Source: Parabacteroides distasonis (lineage in GTDB: Bacteria; Bacteroidota; Bacteroidia; Bacteroidales; Tannerellaceae). Taken from it: 64,000 bases of DNA. The notes under the pieces were generated by a model. The model searched no databases. It saw nothing but the letters and a program-made list of their open reading frames with translations, and was not told the DNA's origin. The position numbers and the translations under genes were made by a program. The DNA is taken from NCBI GenBank assembly GCA_021531775.1, contig JAFBIU010000013.1:1-64000 (forward strand), in the 5' to 3' direction. How positions within the stretch are numbered: position 1 is the first letter of the stretch; every line of letters begins with the position of its first letter. Shown one piece after another: positions 43,504-50,954 of this stretch.

Positions 43504-44411
43504 CCTTTCGCTTCGATTGTTTGAGGCATGTCTGCCCGGGTATATTTCCATCGTTTATGGGTCCACAGCCAATACTCCGGTGCACGCAAAATGTTCTTTT
43601 CCATCCGACGTGCATACTGTTCTGTAATCCAATTTTCCGGAGTCTCCTTGGCATGCTTGGTCAAGATCTCAAATTCCGCCGTGTAATAGCCCCGCTTGGG
43701 TTGTTCGACATCCACGTAGATGACCGGCACATCCAGCTTACGGGCAATCCGTTCGGCACCAGTCAAGAAGGGGGTATCTTGATGCAGAAAGTCGGTCCAG
43801 TAATGCAGGTTGTTGCGACTCGGAGTCTGGTCGGCTATGAAGATAACGACACTCCGTTCTTGTTTTTTCTTGAGACGGATCATCTCGCGGACTGTATCGT
43901 TCTTCTTGATGCCGAACGATCCGAATTGGGTACGCAGTCGAATGAACAGATCGTCGAAGGCCCGGTTGTTGAGGGGACGATAGATCTGATAGAGATTCGT
44001 TCGGGCAAACGCATGAGAGGAACCGGTGAACCATTCCCAATTGCCATAATGTCCCATGAGCATGATGACGAGCGGGTATCCCTTATCTTGCAATTGGTCG
44101 ATCAGTTCCGGATTCTTGAGTTTGGCCCGTTGCAGCAATTCCTCCAAGGAGATGTGTGCCAATTTGAGGGTTTCAACCACATAGTCTGCAAAGTGATGGT
44201 AGAAGGCTCGTTCAAGTTCTAACCGTTCAGCAACTGTTTTATCCGGGAAGGAGGCTGATAGATTACGTCGGACCACCTTGACCCGATACCGTAGCATCCG
44301 ATAAGCCACGAGATAGATGAGGGTTGAGAATCCATAGAGGATTCGCATGGGCAACAGGGCGTGGAGCTTGACCCATCCATAGACCAACCAATAGAGCATT
44401 CTATTTCCCAT
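43500..44411 (-). CDS. Lipid A acyltransferase-like (LpxL/HtrB family)
   Basis: 303 residues with an N-terminal membrane segment (about 10-38) and the acyltransferase motif LMGHYGNWEWF; the following IYRPLNNRAFDDLF, FIADQTPS and DVPVIYVDVEQ are typical of the HtrB/LpxL group that adds secondary acyl chains to lipid A or related lipids. ATG 44411 overlaps the upstream stop by 11 nt; ATG 44399, directly after that stop, is an equally good start. Confidence 0.9.
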   Translation of the reverse strand: MGNRMLYWLVYGWVKLHALLPMRILYGFSTLIYLVAYRMLRYRVKVVRRNLSASFPDKTVAERLELERAFYHHFADYVVETLKLAHISLEELLQRAKLKNPELIDQLQDKGYPLVIMLMGHYGNWEWFTGSSHAFARTNLYQIYRPLNNRAFDDLFIRLRTQFGSFGIKKNDTVREMIRLKKKQERSVVIFIADQTPSRNNLHYWTDFLHQDTPFLTGAERIARKLDVPVIYVDVEQPKRGYYTAEFEILTKHAKETPENWITEQYARRMEKNILRAPEYWLWTHKRWKYTRADMPQTIEAKG

Positions 44412-45735
44412 GAGCAGCTACCGTTAATGCAGTATGATCTTCATTCCAGGCTCCTAACCGGATTGGGAGCGTTTCGTTGACTTGTGCGGCTCCGATAGGG
44501 GCCTCTACCCGAATATAGTTTTCGGTGAAACCGTGCATGACTCCCTTTTTCTCCGCTTGTTCAAAAAGTACGTGGGCTTCGCGTCCGATGTGTGCCTCAT
44601 AGAAGGCTTTCCATTTCCGGTCTGACAGGTCCAACAACTGTTGGCTTCGTTGATGCTTGACTTGTGGATCTACGACGTAATCGATCTTCAGAGCTTGTGT
44701 GCCCGGTCGTTCCGAATAACTGAAGACATGCAGCTGCGTGATGTCGAGACTCTCGATGAACTGCCGTGTCTCTTCAAACAGCTCGTCGGTTTCACCCCGT
44801 GTGCCGACTATGACATCGACACCAATGAAGGCATGGGGCATGATCGTCTTGATCCGTTCTACTTTGTGTCGGAACAGGGCCGTATCGTACCGGCGACGCA
44901 TCAGTTTCAAGACGCTGTCACTGCCACTCTGCAACGGAATGTGGAAATGGGGCGCAAAGCGTTTGCTGCCCGCCACGAAGTCGATCGCTTCGTCTGTGAT
45001 CAGATTGGGCTCGATGGAAGAGATCCGATAGCGGGCGATCCCTTCTACCTCATCCAAGGCACGAATCAGATCGATGAAATGCTCACCGGTGGTTTTGCCG
45101 AAGTCTCCGATGTTGACTCCTGTCAGCACAATCTCTTTACCCCCGTCTGCCGCTACCTCGCGTGCCTGTTGTACCAGACTGGCAATCGAACCGTTTCGGC
45201 TTCGGCCACGGGCAAAGGGAATGGTGCAATAGGAACAGAAATAGTCACACCCGTCCTGTACTTTGAGGAAATGACGGGTACGGTCGTCCGCCGAACAGGA
45301 GGGCGAAAAGGTACGGATGTCCTTACTGGGCGAAGCGATGATGGCTCCTGGACCCGATTCGTGTGAGTCATTCCAATGGGCTTCCAGATGCTGAAGCAGA
45401 TCCAGTTTCTGTTCGGCACCCAGCACCAAATCGACCCCTTCGATGTGGGCCACCTCGTCCGGCTTCAGTTGGGCATAGCAACCCGTTACGACCACAAAGG
45501 CTCCCGGGTGCTCCTTGCTGATCCGCCTGATGGCCTGTCGGCATTTCTTATCGGCCAGTTCAGTGACGGAACAGGTGTTGACAACACAAATATCGGCCTG
45601 TTCGCCCGGGCGTACTTTCCGTACGCCCTGTTGGGCCAACAATTTGCCGATGGTGGATGTTTCTGCAAAATTCAGTTTACATCCCAATGTAAAATAAGCA
45701 GCTTTCTTCGTATTGAATACTGTCTGATCAATCAT
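44401..45735 (-). CDS. mtaB: tRNA (N6-threonylcarbamoyladenosine37) methylthiotransferase
   Basis: 444 residues from ATG 45735 (a TTG six bases upstream is less likely). N-terminal MTTase domain with Cys in TLGCKLNFAE, VVNTCSVTE and VTGCYAQL; radical-SAM cluster CDYFCSYCTIPFARGRSR; C-terminal TRAM domain. It converts t6A37 to ms2t6A in ANN-decoding tRNAs, which includes the tRNA-Lys encoded in this window. Located between the Fe-S oxidoreductase and the acyltransferase genes. Confidence 0.94.
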   Translation of the reverse strand: MIDQTVFNTKKAAYFTLGCKLNFAETSTIGKLLAQQGVRKVRPGEQADICVVNTCSVTELADKKCRQAIRRISKEHPGAFVVVTGCYAQLKPDEVAHIEGVDLVLGAEQKLDLLQHLEAHWNDSHESGPGAIIASPSKDIRTFSPSCSADDRTRHFLKVQDGCDYFCSYCTIPFARGRSRNGSIASLVQQAREVAADGGKEIVLTGVNIGDFGKTTGEHFIDLIRALDEVEGIARYRISSIEPNLITDEAIDFVAGSKRFAPHFHIPLQSGSDSVLKLMRRRYDTALFRHKVERIKTIMPHAFIGVDVIVGTRGETDELFEETRQFIESLDITQLHVFSYSERPGTQALKIDYVVDPQVKHQRSQQLLDLSDRKWKAFYEAHIGREAHVLFEQAEKKGVMHGFTENYIRVEAPIGAAQVNETLPIRLGAWNEDHTALTVAAHGK

Positions 45736-45753
45736 GTTCAATGTTGTTTTTGA

Positions 45754-47175
45754 TTATGCCTGGTCACCCAGCGTGCCCTGCTTCAACGCTTCGACAAAAT
45801 GGTCGATCCGATCCAATTCCTTGGGAATGTTGATCCGTTGCGGACAATGGGGTGAACATTGGTTGCAATGGGAGCAGTGGCTGGCCTGACGCAATTTCGG
45901 CACACTCCGGTCATAGCCGATCAGGAAGGCACGACGAGCCTCCGCATAGTTCGGATCCAGTTTGCTCTCGGGTACATTCCCTTGGTTGACACATTTATTA
46001 TAATGGGTCAGGATGGCGGGGATGTCCAGCCCGTAGGGACAGGGCATACAGTAGTTGCACTGGTTACACGGAATGGTCGGATACTCGTGGATCAGGTCGG
46101 CCGTTTCATACAGGAACTGCTTCTCCTCTTCCTTCAATTCTACCAAGGGGGCATAGGTGCGGATGTTGTCCTGCAAATGCTCCAGATAGGTCATGCCACT
46201 GAGGCAGGTCAGCACCTGCTTGTGTGAAGCGGCAAAACGGAACGCCCAAGAGGCTACACTGTCTTCCGGACGTTGCTGCTTCAGACGAGCCACAATGTGG
46301 TTGGGCAGATTCGAGAGACGTCCACCTAACAAGGGCTCCATGACCACGACGGGAATCTGCCGTTTTTCCAGCTCTTCGTAGAGATAATGGGCGTCAACGG
46401 TTGCCCCTTCGCCTCCGAAACGCCAGTCTAAATAGTTCATCTGAATCTGCACGAAGTCCCAATGGAAATTCCCTTTGTCATGCTCCTGCAGCGCCCAATC
46501 GTAAGCCTCCGGTTCACCATGGAAGGAGAATCCCAAATGGCGGATACGTCCGGCTTCCCGCTCTTTCTCCAGGTAGGGCAGTACACCATTATCGACAAAA
46601 CGTTGGTTGAATCCACCGACGCCACCCGGACCGATCATGTGCAACAGGTAGTAATCGAGGTATTCGACACGCAACCGTTTCATGGACTCATGATACATGC
46701 CGATGGAATTTTCAAAGGTCTGTGTCGAAGGAGAAAAGTTGGACAGCTTGGTGGCCACGTAATAGGATTCGCGGGGATGGCGACTTAGGGCAATGCCGGT
46801 CGCTGCCTCCGATTGTCCCTGTACATAAACAGGCGATGTATCGAAGTAGTTCACGCCATGTTCGATGGCATAATCGACCAGTTCGTTGACCGCCTCTTGA
46901 TCAATTATATCTTTCCCGTTGGCATCGGGTACGGTTGGCCAACGCATACAGCCATACCCCAGGATGGAAACCGAATCGTTCAGTCCTTCAAACTGACGGT
47001 AAGTCATTTGGCCGATCGGCACTTCACTGGTATGATGTCCGGCCGGGTCATATTCCAATGCCGTTTTGGGGCGGCAACCCATCAAGGAGGCTCCCATGGC
47101 AGCAGCACCGGTTCCCATGACACCCAGGAAACGGCGTCGGCTCAAGCCTTGTTGTTTATCTGAATTCATTGTCAT
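45754..47175 (-). CDS. Tat-exported aldo/keto reductase with ferredoxin domain
   Basis: 473 residues. Twin-arginine signal SRRRFLGVMGTGAAAMG followed by a lipobox-like LMGC. An AKR barrel follows, with catalytic Asp/Tyr in NYFDTSPVYVQG, Lys in VATKLS and His in YLLHMIG. The C-terminus has Cys motifs CNQCNYCMPCPYG and CSHCNQCSPHCPQ, consistent with [4Fe-4S] binding. Eight bp downstream of a membrane polyferredoxin gene, suggesting electrons pass from that protein to a periplasmic reductase. Physiological substrate unknown. Confidence 0.9.
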   Translation of the reverse strand: MTMNSDKQQGLSRRRFLGVMGTGAAAMGASLMGCRPKTALEYDPAGHHTSEVPIGQMTYRQFEGLNDSVSILGYGCMRWPTVPDANGKDIIDQEAVNELVDYAIEHGVNYFDTSPVYVQGQSEAATGIALSRHPRESYYVATKLSNFSPSTQTFENSIGMYHESMKRLRVEYLDYYLLHMIGPGGVGGFNQRFVDNGVLPYLEKEREAGRIRHLGFSFHGEPEAYDWALQEHDKGNFHWDFVQIQMNYLDWRFGGEGATVDAHYLYEELEKRQIPVVVMEPLLGGRLSNLPNHIVARLKQQRPEDSVASWAFRFAASHKQVLTCLSGMTYLEHLQDNIRTYAPLVELKEEEKQFLYETADLIHEYPTIPCNQCNYCMPCPYGLDIPAILTHYNKCVNQGNVPESKLDPNYAEARRAFLIGYDRSVPKLRQASHCSHCNQCSPHCPQRINIPKELDRIDHFVEALKQGTLGDQA

Positions 47176-47183
47176 TGCTTTTT

Positions 47184-48695
47184 TTATTGGACACGTTGTA
47201 CTTGATAACCCTCCACATAGATCGCACTGAGCGGGTTGGAAGGACAGAGATGTTCACAGGCACCACATCCGATGCAGGCTTCGTCGTTCACAACTGGGAT
47301 GAGGTGTGATTTCGGATCATTGGCATCCAACGGAACCATTTCGATGGCATTGACCGGACAGTGGCGGGCACAGTTGCCACAGGGTTGGTTGTCCCGGATA
47401 GGCAAACAGTTCTCTTTGATCCAGACCGCATGACCGACGTGGACGGCAGACTTGTCTGCCACGGTGATCGGGCGGATGGCTCCCGTGGGACATGCCTCCG
47501 AACACTTCACACATTCGGGACGGCAATAGCCCTTCTCATAGGATACTTCCGGCTGCATGAAGGTCGATAGATCGCTTGACGGACGCAATACCTGGTTGGG
47601 ACAGGCCGAGATACAGAGCTGGCATCCGGTACAGTGCTGGGTTAAGTTCCGTGCACTCAATGCACCCGGAGGTGTGACCGGTGTAGCCCGATGCGGTTTC
47701 TCTTTCGGAACCAACGGAGCCAGACCACCATCCATCTTCACGTCTGTCGCTTTGGGAATCGTTTGTCCCCGTAAAGCAGCTGTGGCTCCCACACCCAGCA
47801 GGGTCAGGAACGAACGCAGGCTGTGATCTGTTTTCGTTTGAGTAGCAGGTGCACTGCTCCCTGGCTTTACATATATATAATGTATCGCATCATGCTTGCA
47901 CTGTTCCAGGCAATCGCCACAGGTGACGCAACGGCTATAATCGACGCTTCCTTGCCGAGTGTCGATGCAGGCTGCCTTGCAATTCCGGGCGCACAGATCA
48001 CACTGTTTGCAACGTTCGGTATCTAACTGGATCTTGAACAGGGAGAAGCGTGCCACGAAACCCAACACCGAACCTACCGGACAAATGGTGTTGCAATAGG
48101 TTCGTCCATGACGCATGGCCAAATAGCCGATGACCAATAGGGTGACAACAGCCACCAGCAGGGTAGGCAGCGATCGGAACCATACCTCTGTCTCGTAAAA
48201 CGCATAGCTCTCGATATGGGCTGCCCAGAGGGCCAAGAGATTATTTCCCCAGCGGTAAATGGGTTGTAATAGGGTACTGGCGATACGTCCGTAGGCACTG
48301 TATGGAGCCAACAGCAAGGCGATGGAGGAGAATCCCGCTACCAGGGCCACGACAAAAATGGCTAAGATCGAATAGCGAAGTGTCTGCTTGGCCGGTGAAT
48401 AGGAGTAGGGCATCTTCCGATGTTTTTTGTCGCCTGTCCTTTTCCCGAACCAGGCTATGATATCCTGGAAAACCCCTAACGGGCAAATCACGGAGCAATA
48501 GATACGTCCAAAGAGGAGGGTCAGTGCCAGTAACAGCACAATCATCCCCACATTCAAGGCCAATACGGCCGGTAGAAACTGAATTTTGGCCATCCATCCC
48601 AAGTAGGTATGTGCGAGTCCTGTGAAATCCAGGAACAGCCACGTGATGCCTACAAAGAACAGGAGTCCAAGTGTTGTTCGAATTTTTCGTAACAT
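47184..48695 (-). CDS. Membrane polyferredoxin (NapH/NosR-like 4Fe-4S protein)
   Basis: 503 residues. About five membrane helices in the first 220 residues, with the NapH-type Cys motifs VICPLGVFQD and TICPVGSVLG. Several ferredoxin CxxCxxC...CP motifs follow (CKQCDLCARNC, CVTCGDCLEQC, CTGCQLCISACP, CVKCSEACP, CGNCARHCP, CIGCGACEHLCP). It probably carries electrons across or along the cytoplasmic membrane to the exported reductase encoded next. No cognate dehydrogenase lies in the window. Confidence 0.9.
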   Translation of the reverse strand: MLRKIRTTLGLLFFVGITWLFLDFTGLAHTYLGWMAKIQFLPAVLALNVGMIVLLLALTLLFGRIYCSVICPLGVFQDIIAWFGKRTGDKKHRKMPYSYSPAKQTLRYSILAIFVVALVAGFSSIALLLAPYSAYGRIASTLLQPIYRWGNNLLALWAAHIESYAFYETEVWFRSLPTLLVAVVTLLVIGYLAMRHGRTYCNTICPVGSVLGFVARFSLFKIQLDTERCKQCDLCARNCKAACIDTRQGSVDYSRCVTCGDCLEQCKHDAIHYIYVKPGSSAPATQTKTDHSLRSFLTLLGVGATAALRGQTIPKATDVKMDGGLAPLVPKEKPHRATPVTPPGALSARNLTQHCTGCQLCISACPNQVLRPSSDLSTFMQPEVSYEKGYCRPECVKCSEACPTGAIRPITVADKSAVHVGHAVWIKENCLPIRDNQPCGNCARHCPVNAIEMVPLDANDPKSHLIPVVNDEACIGCGACEHLCPSNPLSAIYVEGYQVQRVQ

Positions 48696-48730
48696 AAGCT
48701 ATGTATTTAATGATGATAAATGCAGGTTGG

Positions 48731-49462
48731 TTATTCCACCGTCAGATCCGCTTCGATGATGGCATGGGTCTGGTTGGCCAATTGTTGTAACGTCTGATGG
48801 GTCGCCTCTAACCCCGTTGTTTCAATCGGAGCATGGATGGTCATCTTCATCGGATGTCGATGCAGGTTGAGCGATCCGATCCGCAGCACATAGAAAGGTC
48901 CGTTGAGCGTGATCGGGATGATGGGCAAATGTTGGTCAACCGCCATTTGGAACGCCCCCTTCTTGAAGGAGATCATCCGTCCGTCATAGGTACGCGAACC
49001 TTCGGGGAAGATGGCGATGGATGCCCCCTTCTTCAGTTGCCGTTCCGCTTCGAGTACACTCCGGGCAGCTGCTTTCGGGGAAGAGTGATCGACAAAGATG
49101 AAGCCGGCAGCCCGACAAGCTGTTCCCACGAAAGGAATCTTACCGATACCCGCCTTCATCACCCATTTGATGGGAACCCCTAGAAAACCGTAGATAAGGA
49201 AAATGTCGAACGCGCCTTGATGATTCGCCACGAACACATACGAACGGTTTCGGTCAATCTGATCCAATCCCTCCACTTGAACCGGACATAAAGCCAGCCA
49301 ACAGGTGAGGCGCGACCAGATCATTCCCGGGTAGTAGGCGAAGATTCGCTCACCACCCAAGAGGCATCCTACAGTAACCGTCACAGCTGTGATTACGGTC
49401 AGTACAAGAAAAATTGGCACGAAAACAAGCCATGTATAGATGATATATAGTACGCGTATCAT
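48731..49462 (-). CDS. 1-acyl-sn-glycerol-3-phosphate acyltransferase (PlsC)
   Basis: 243 residues. N-terminal membrane helix, then NHQGAFDIFLIYG (H-x4-D), FVDHSSPKAAARSV and IFPEGSRTYDG (motif III). Converts lysophosphatidate to phosphatidate. ATG 49462 is preferred because the -7 box at 49484-49491 leaves almost no leader before the other ATG at 49474. First gene of a six-gene minus-strand run ending at 42475. Confidence 0.9.
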   Translation of the reverse strand: MIRVLYIIYTWLVFVPIFLVLTVITAVTVTVGCLLGGERIFAYYPGMIWSRLTCWLALCPVQVEGLDQIDRNRSYVFVANHQGAFDIFLIYGFLGVPIKWVMKAGIGKIPFVGTACRAAGFIFVDHSSPKAAARSVLEAERQLKKGASIAIFPEGSRTYDGRMISFKKGAFQMAVDQHLPIIPITLNGPFYVLRIGSLNLHRHPMKMTIHAPIETTGLEATHQTLQQLANQTHAIIEADLTVE

Positions 49463-49483
49463 AGTAAAATTCATTTTTCACCA

Positions 49484-49491
49484 CAAATATA
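49484..49491 (-). promoter_or_regulatory. -7 box of the plsC-led gene run
   Basis: TATATTTG on the minus strand, 21 bp before ATG 49462. No -33 TTTG. Confidence 0.55.
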
Positions 49492-49599
49492 GAAGCTAAT
49501 TTTCATCGATTGATGATTTTTATTCTAAAATATTTTTACAATCGGCTTATTATTGCTTTATTTGCGGTAGGAAAAGAATAATTATAAATTTCTATAACC

Positions 49600-49770
49600 A
49601 TGAACGAATTGATGAAGAGTTTAGGAGTCATTGTACTTCTTATTGGCGTAGCCGTTTTAGCCGTACCTGCATTGACAGGTGGAATGTCAAACTCTGTCCT
49701 GTTGTTGGGCATTGGATTGATTATTTTGGGTTATTTAGGACACATTGCCTTGAATAAGAGGTTTGAGTAA
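49600..49770 (+). CDS. Small two-helix membrane protein
   Basis: 56 residues: MNELMKSLGVIVLLIGVAVL and a second hydrophobic segment VLLLGIGLIILGYLGHIAL joined by a Pro-Ala-Thr-Gly turn, ending with a charged tail NKRFE. Good start context and a bidirectional terminator 25 bp after the stop make it a real gene. Function unknown; length and design resemble small membrane regulators or chaperone-like peptides. It is alone on its strand between two minus-strand genes. Confidence 0.72.
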   Translation: MNELMKSLGVIVLLIGVAVLAVPALTGGMSNSVLLLGIGLIILGYLGHIALNKRFE

Positions 49771-49794
49771 TCCAACAATGACGAAGATAAAAAA

Positions 49795-49824
49795 GGGTTG
49801 TCTGTAGCAGGCAACCCTTTTTTT
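49795..49824 (+). terminator. Bidirectional terminator
   Basis: GGGTTGTCTG (49795-49804) pairs with CAGGCAACCC (49808-49817), 3-nt loop. T7 follows on the plus strand and T6 on the minus strand, so it ends both the small membrane protein gene and the convergent PLP-enzyme gene. Confidence 0.88.
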
Positions 49825-49843
49825 ATGAATCGATGTGTCGGTA

Positions 49844-50878
49844 TCAGGCATCGAGGCTCTTCATCCATGCTTTGATGCCCGCAATTAGCTCCTCATTTTC
49901 TTCACTACGCTGGGTAGAGAGGCGGAAATAGGTCTCGTCCAGTCCCCGGAAATTCGAAGCATCACGAATCAGGATACCGTGATGTTCCATCAGATACTCC
50001 TTCAAAGCGGCTGCCGTACCCCGTTTCAGTCGGACGAGGAAGAAGGTGGTCGCTGTGGGCAACACCTCCAGACCGTCAATCTTACGAAGCTGGTAGATCA
50101 AATCGATCGTCTCACGTTGCCACTTGCGGATCGGCAAGGTAAACTGCGCCGGGTGAATCAGAATGTATTTGCTGGCTTCGATGGCAATGGCATTGATCGA
50201 CCAGGGAATCAGGTAACGGTTGATGGCCTGGATCTTCTCATCTGAAGCCACCAAATAACCGATGCGCAATCCCGGAATGTTGTAAGCCTTCGAGATTGAC
50301 TGGACGATGATGAGGTTGGGATGATGTTTTACATCGCTTGGTTTCAACAGCTCCTCTGTGGTGAAAGCCACATAGGCCTGATCGATGATAAAGGTCGTGT
50401 CGGGATGCTGCGAAATCAGGTTCAGCAATTCCTGTCGATGGAGGAGTCGTCCGTCGGGATTGTTCGGATTGCAGATCCAGCAAAAGTCCTGTCCCTCCAG
50501 GTTCACCTCTGTCAAATCGTCTGAAGTGGAGAAGAAGGTAATCTGATGGTCGTGCAGACGGCAGGCATCCTCATATTCGGCAAACGAGGGCACTGCAATG
50601 GTGGACTTGGATCCACGCCAAGTTTGCGCAATCAGATAGAAGGCCGTAACAGAACCGTTTGTTACGACAATGTTGGCTTCGCTGATGTCCAGCCGACGAG
50701 CCAATAATCGTTTCAGCGTGGCTGCATCGGGTTCCGGATAGCGTGTCAGCTTTTCAAACTGCGTATTCAGATGCTCTTCCAGTTTCTCCAAATTGGCACC
50801 ATGCCAAACGTTAGAACTATAATTAATCTTTACCTCGTTTGTCGAGTTGTAAAAATCGTCACCGTGTCCGAGTAGCAT
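49844..50878 (-). CDS. PLP-dependent aminotransferase, CobD/HisC-like
   Basis: 344 residues, fold type I. N-terminal LLGHGDDFYNSTNEVKINYS resembles the GHG motif of L-threonine-O-3-phosphate decarboxylase (CobD); the PLP lysine is in SISKAYNIPGLRIGY; NPNNPDG and a C-terminal FRLSTQ arginine are present. No cobalamin or histidine genes are nearby, so it could be a decarboxylase, an aromatic or a histidinol-phosphate aminotransferase. The function within this group is not settled. Confidence 0.82.
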   Translation of the reverse strand: MLLGHGDDFYNSTNEVKINYSSNVWHGANLEKLEEHLNTQFEKLTRYPEPDAATLKRLLARRLDISEANIVVTNGSVTAFYLIAQTWRGSKSTIAVPSFAEYEDACRLHDHQITFFSTSDDLTEVNLEGQDFCWICNPNNPDGRLLHRQELLNLISQHPDTTFIIDQAYVAFTTEELLKPSDVKHHPNLIIVQSISKAYNIPGLRIGYLVASDEKIQAINRYLIPWSINAIAIEASKYILIHPAQFTLPIRKWQRETIDLIYQLRKIDGLEVLPTATTFFLVRLKRGTAAALKEYLMEHHGILIRDASNFRGLDETYFRLSTQRSEENEELIAGIKAWMKSLDA

Positions 50879-50909
50879 AATTCGTTTTTATTTTTGTTTT
50901 GTGATGGGA

Positions 50910-50917
50910 CAAATGTA
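50910..50917 (-). promoter_or_regulatory. -7 box of the CobD/HisC-like gene
   Basis: TACATTTG on the minus strand, 32 bp before ATG 50878; weak -33. Confidence 0.5.
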
Positions 50918-50954
50918 CATATAAATCATCAAATGCAATGTATTCTTGTTCATT

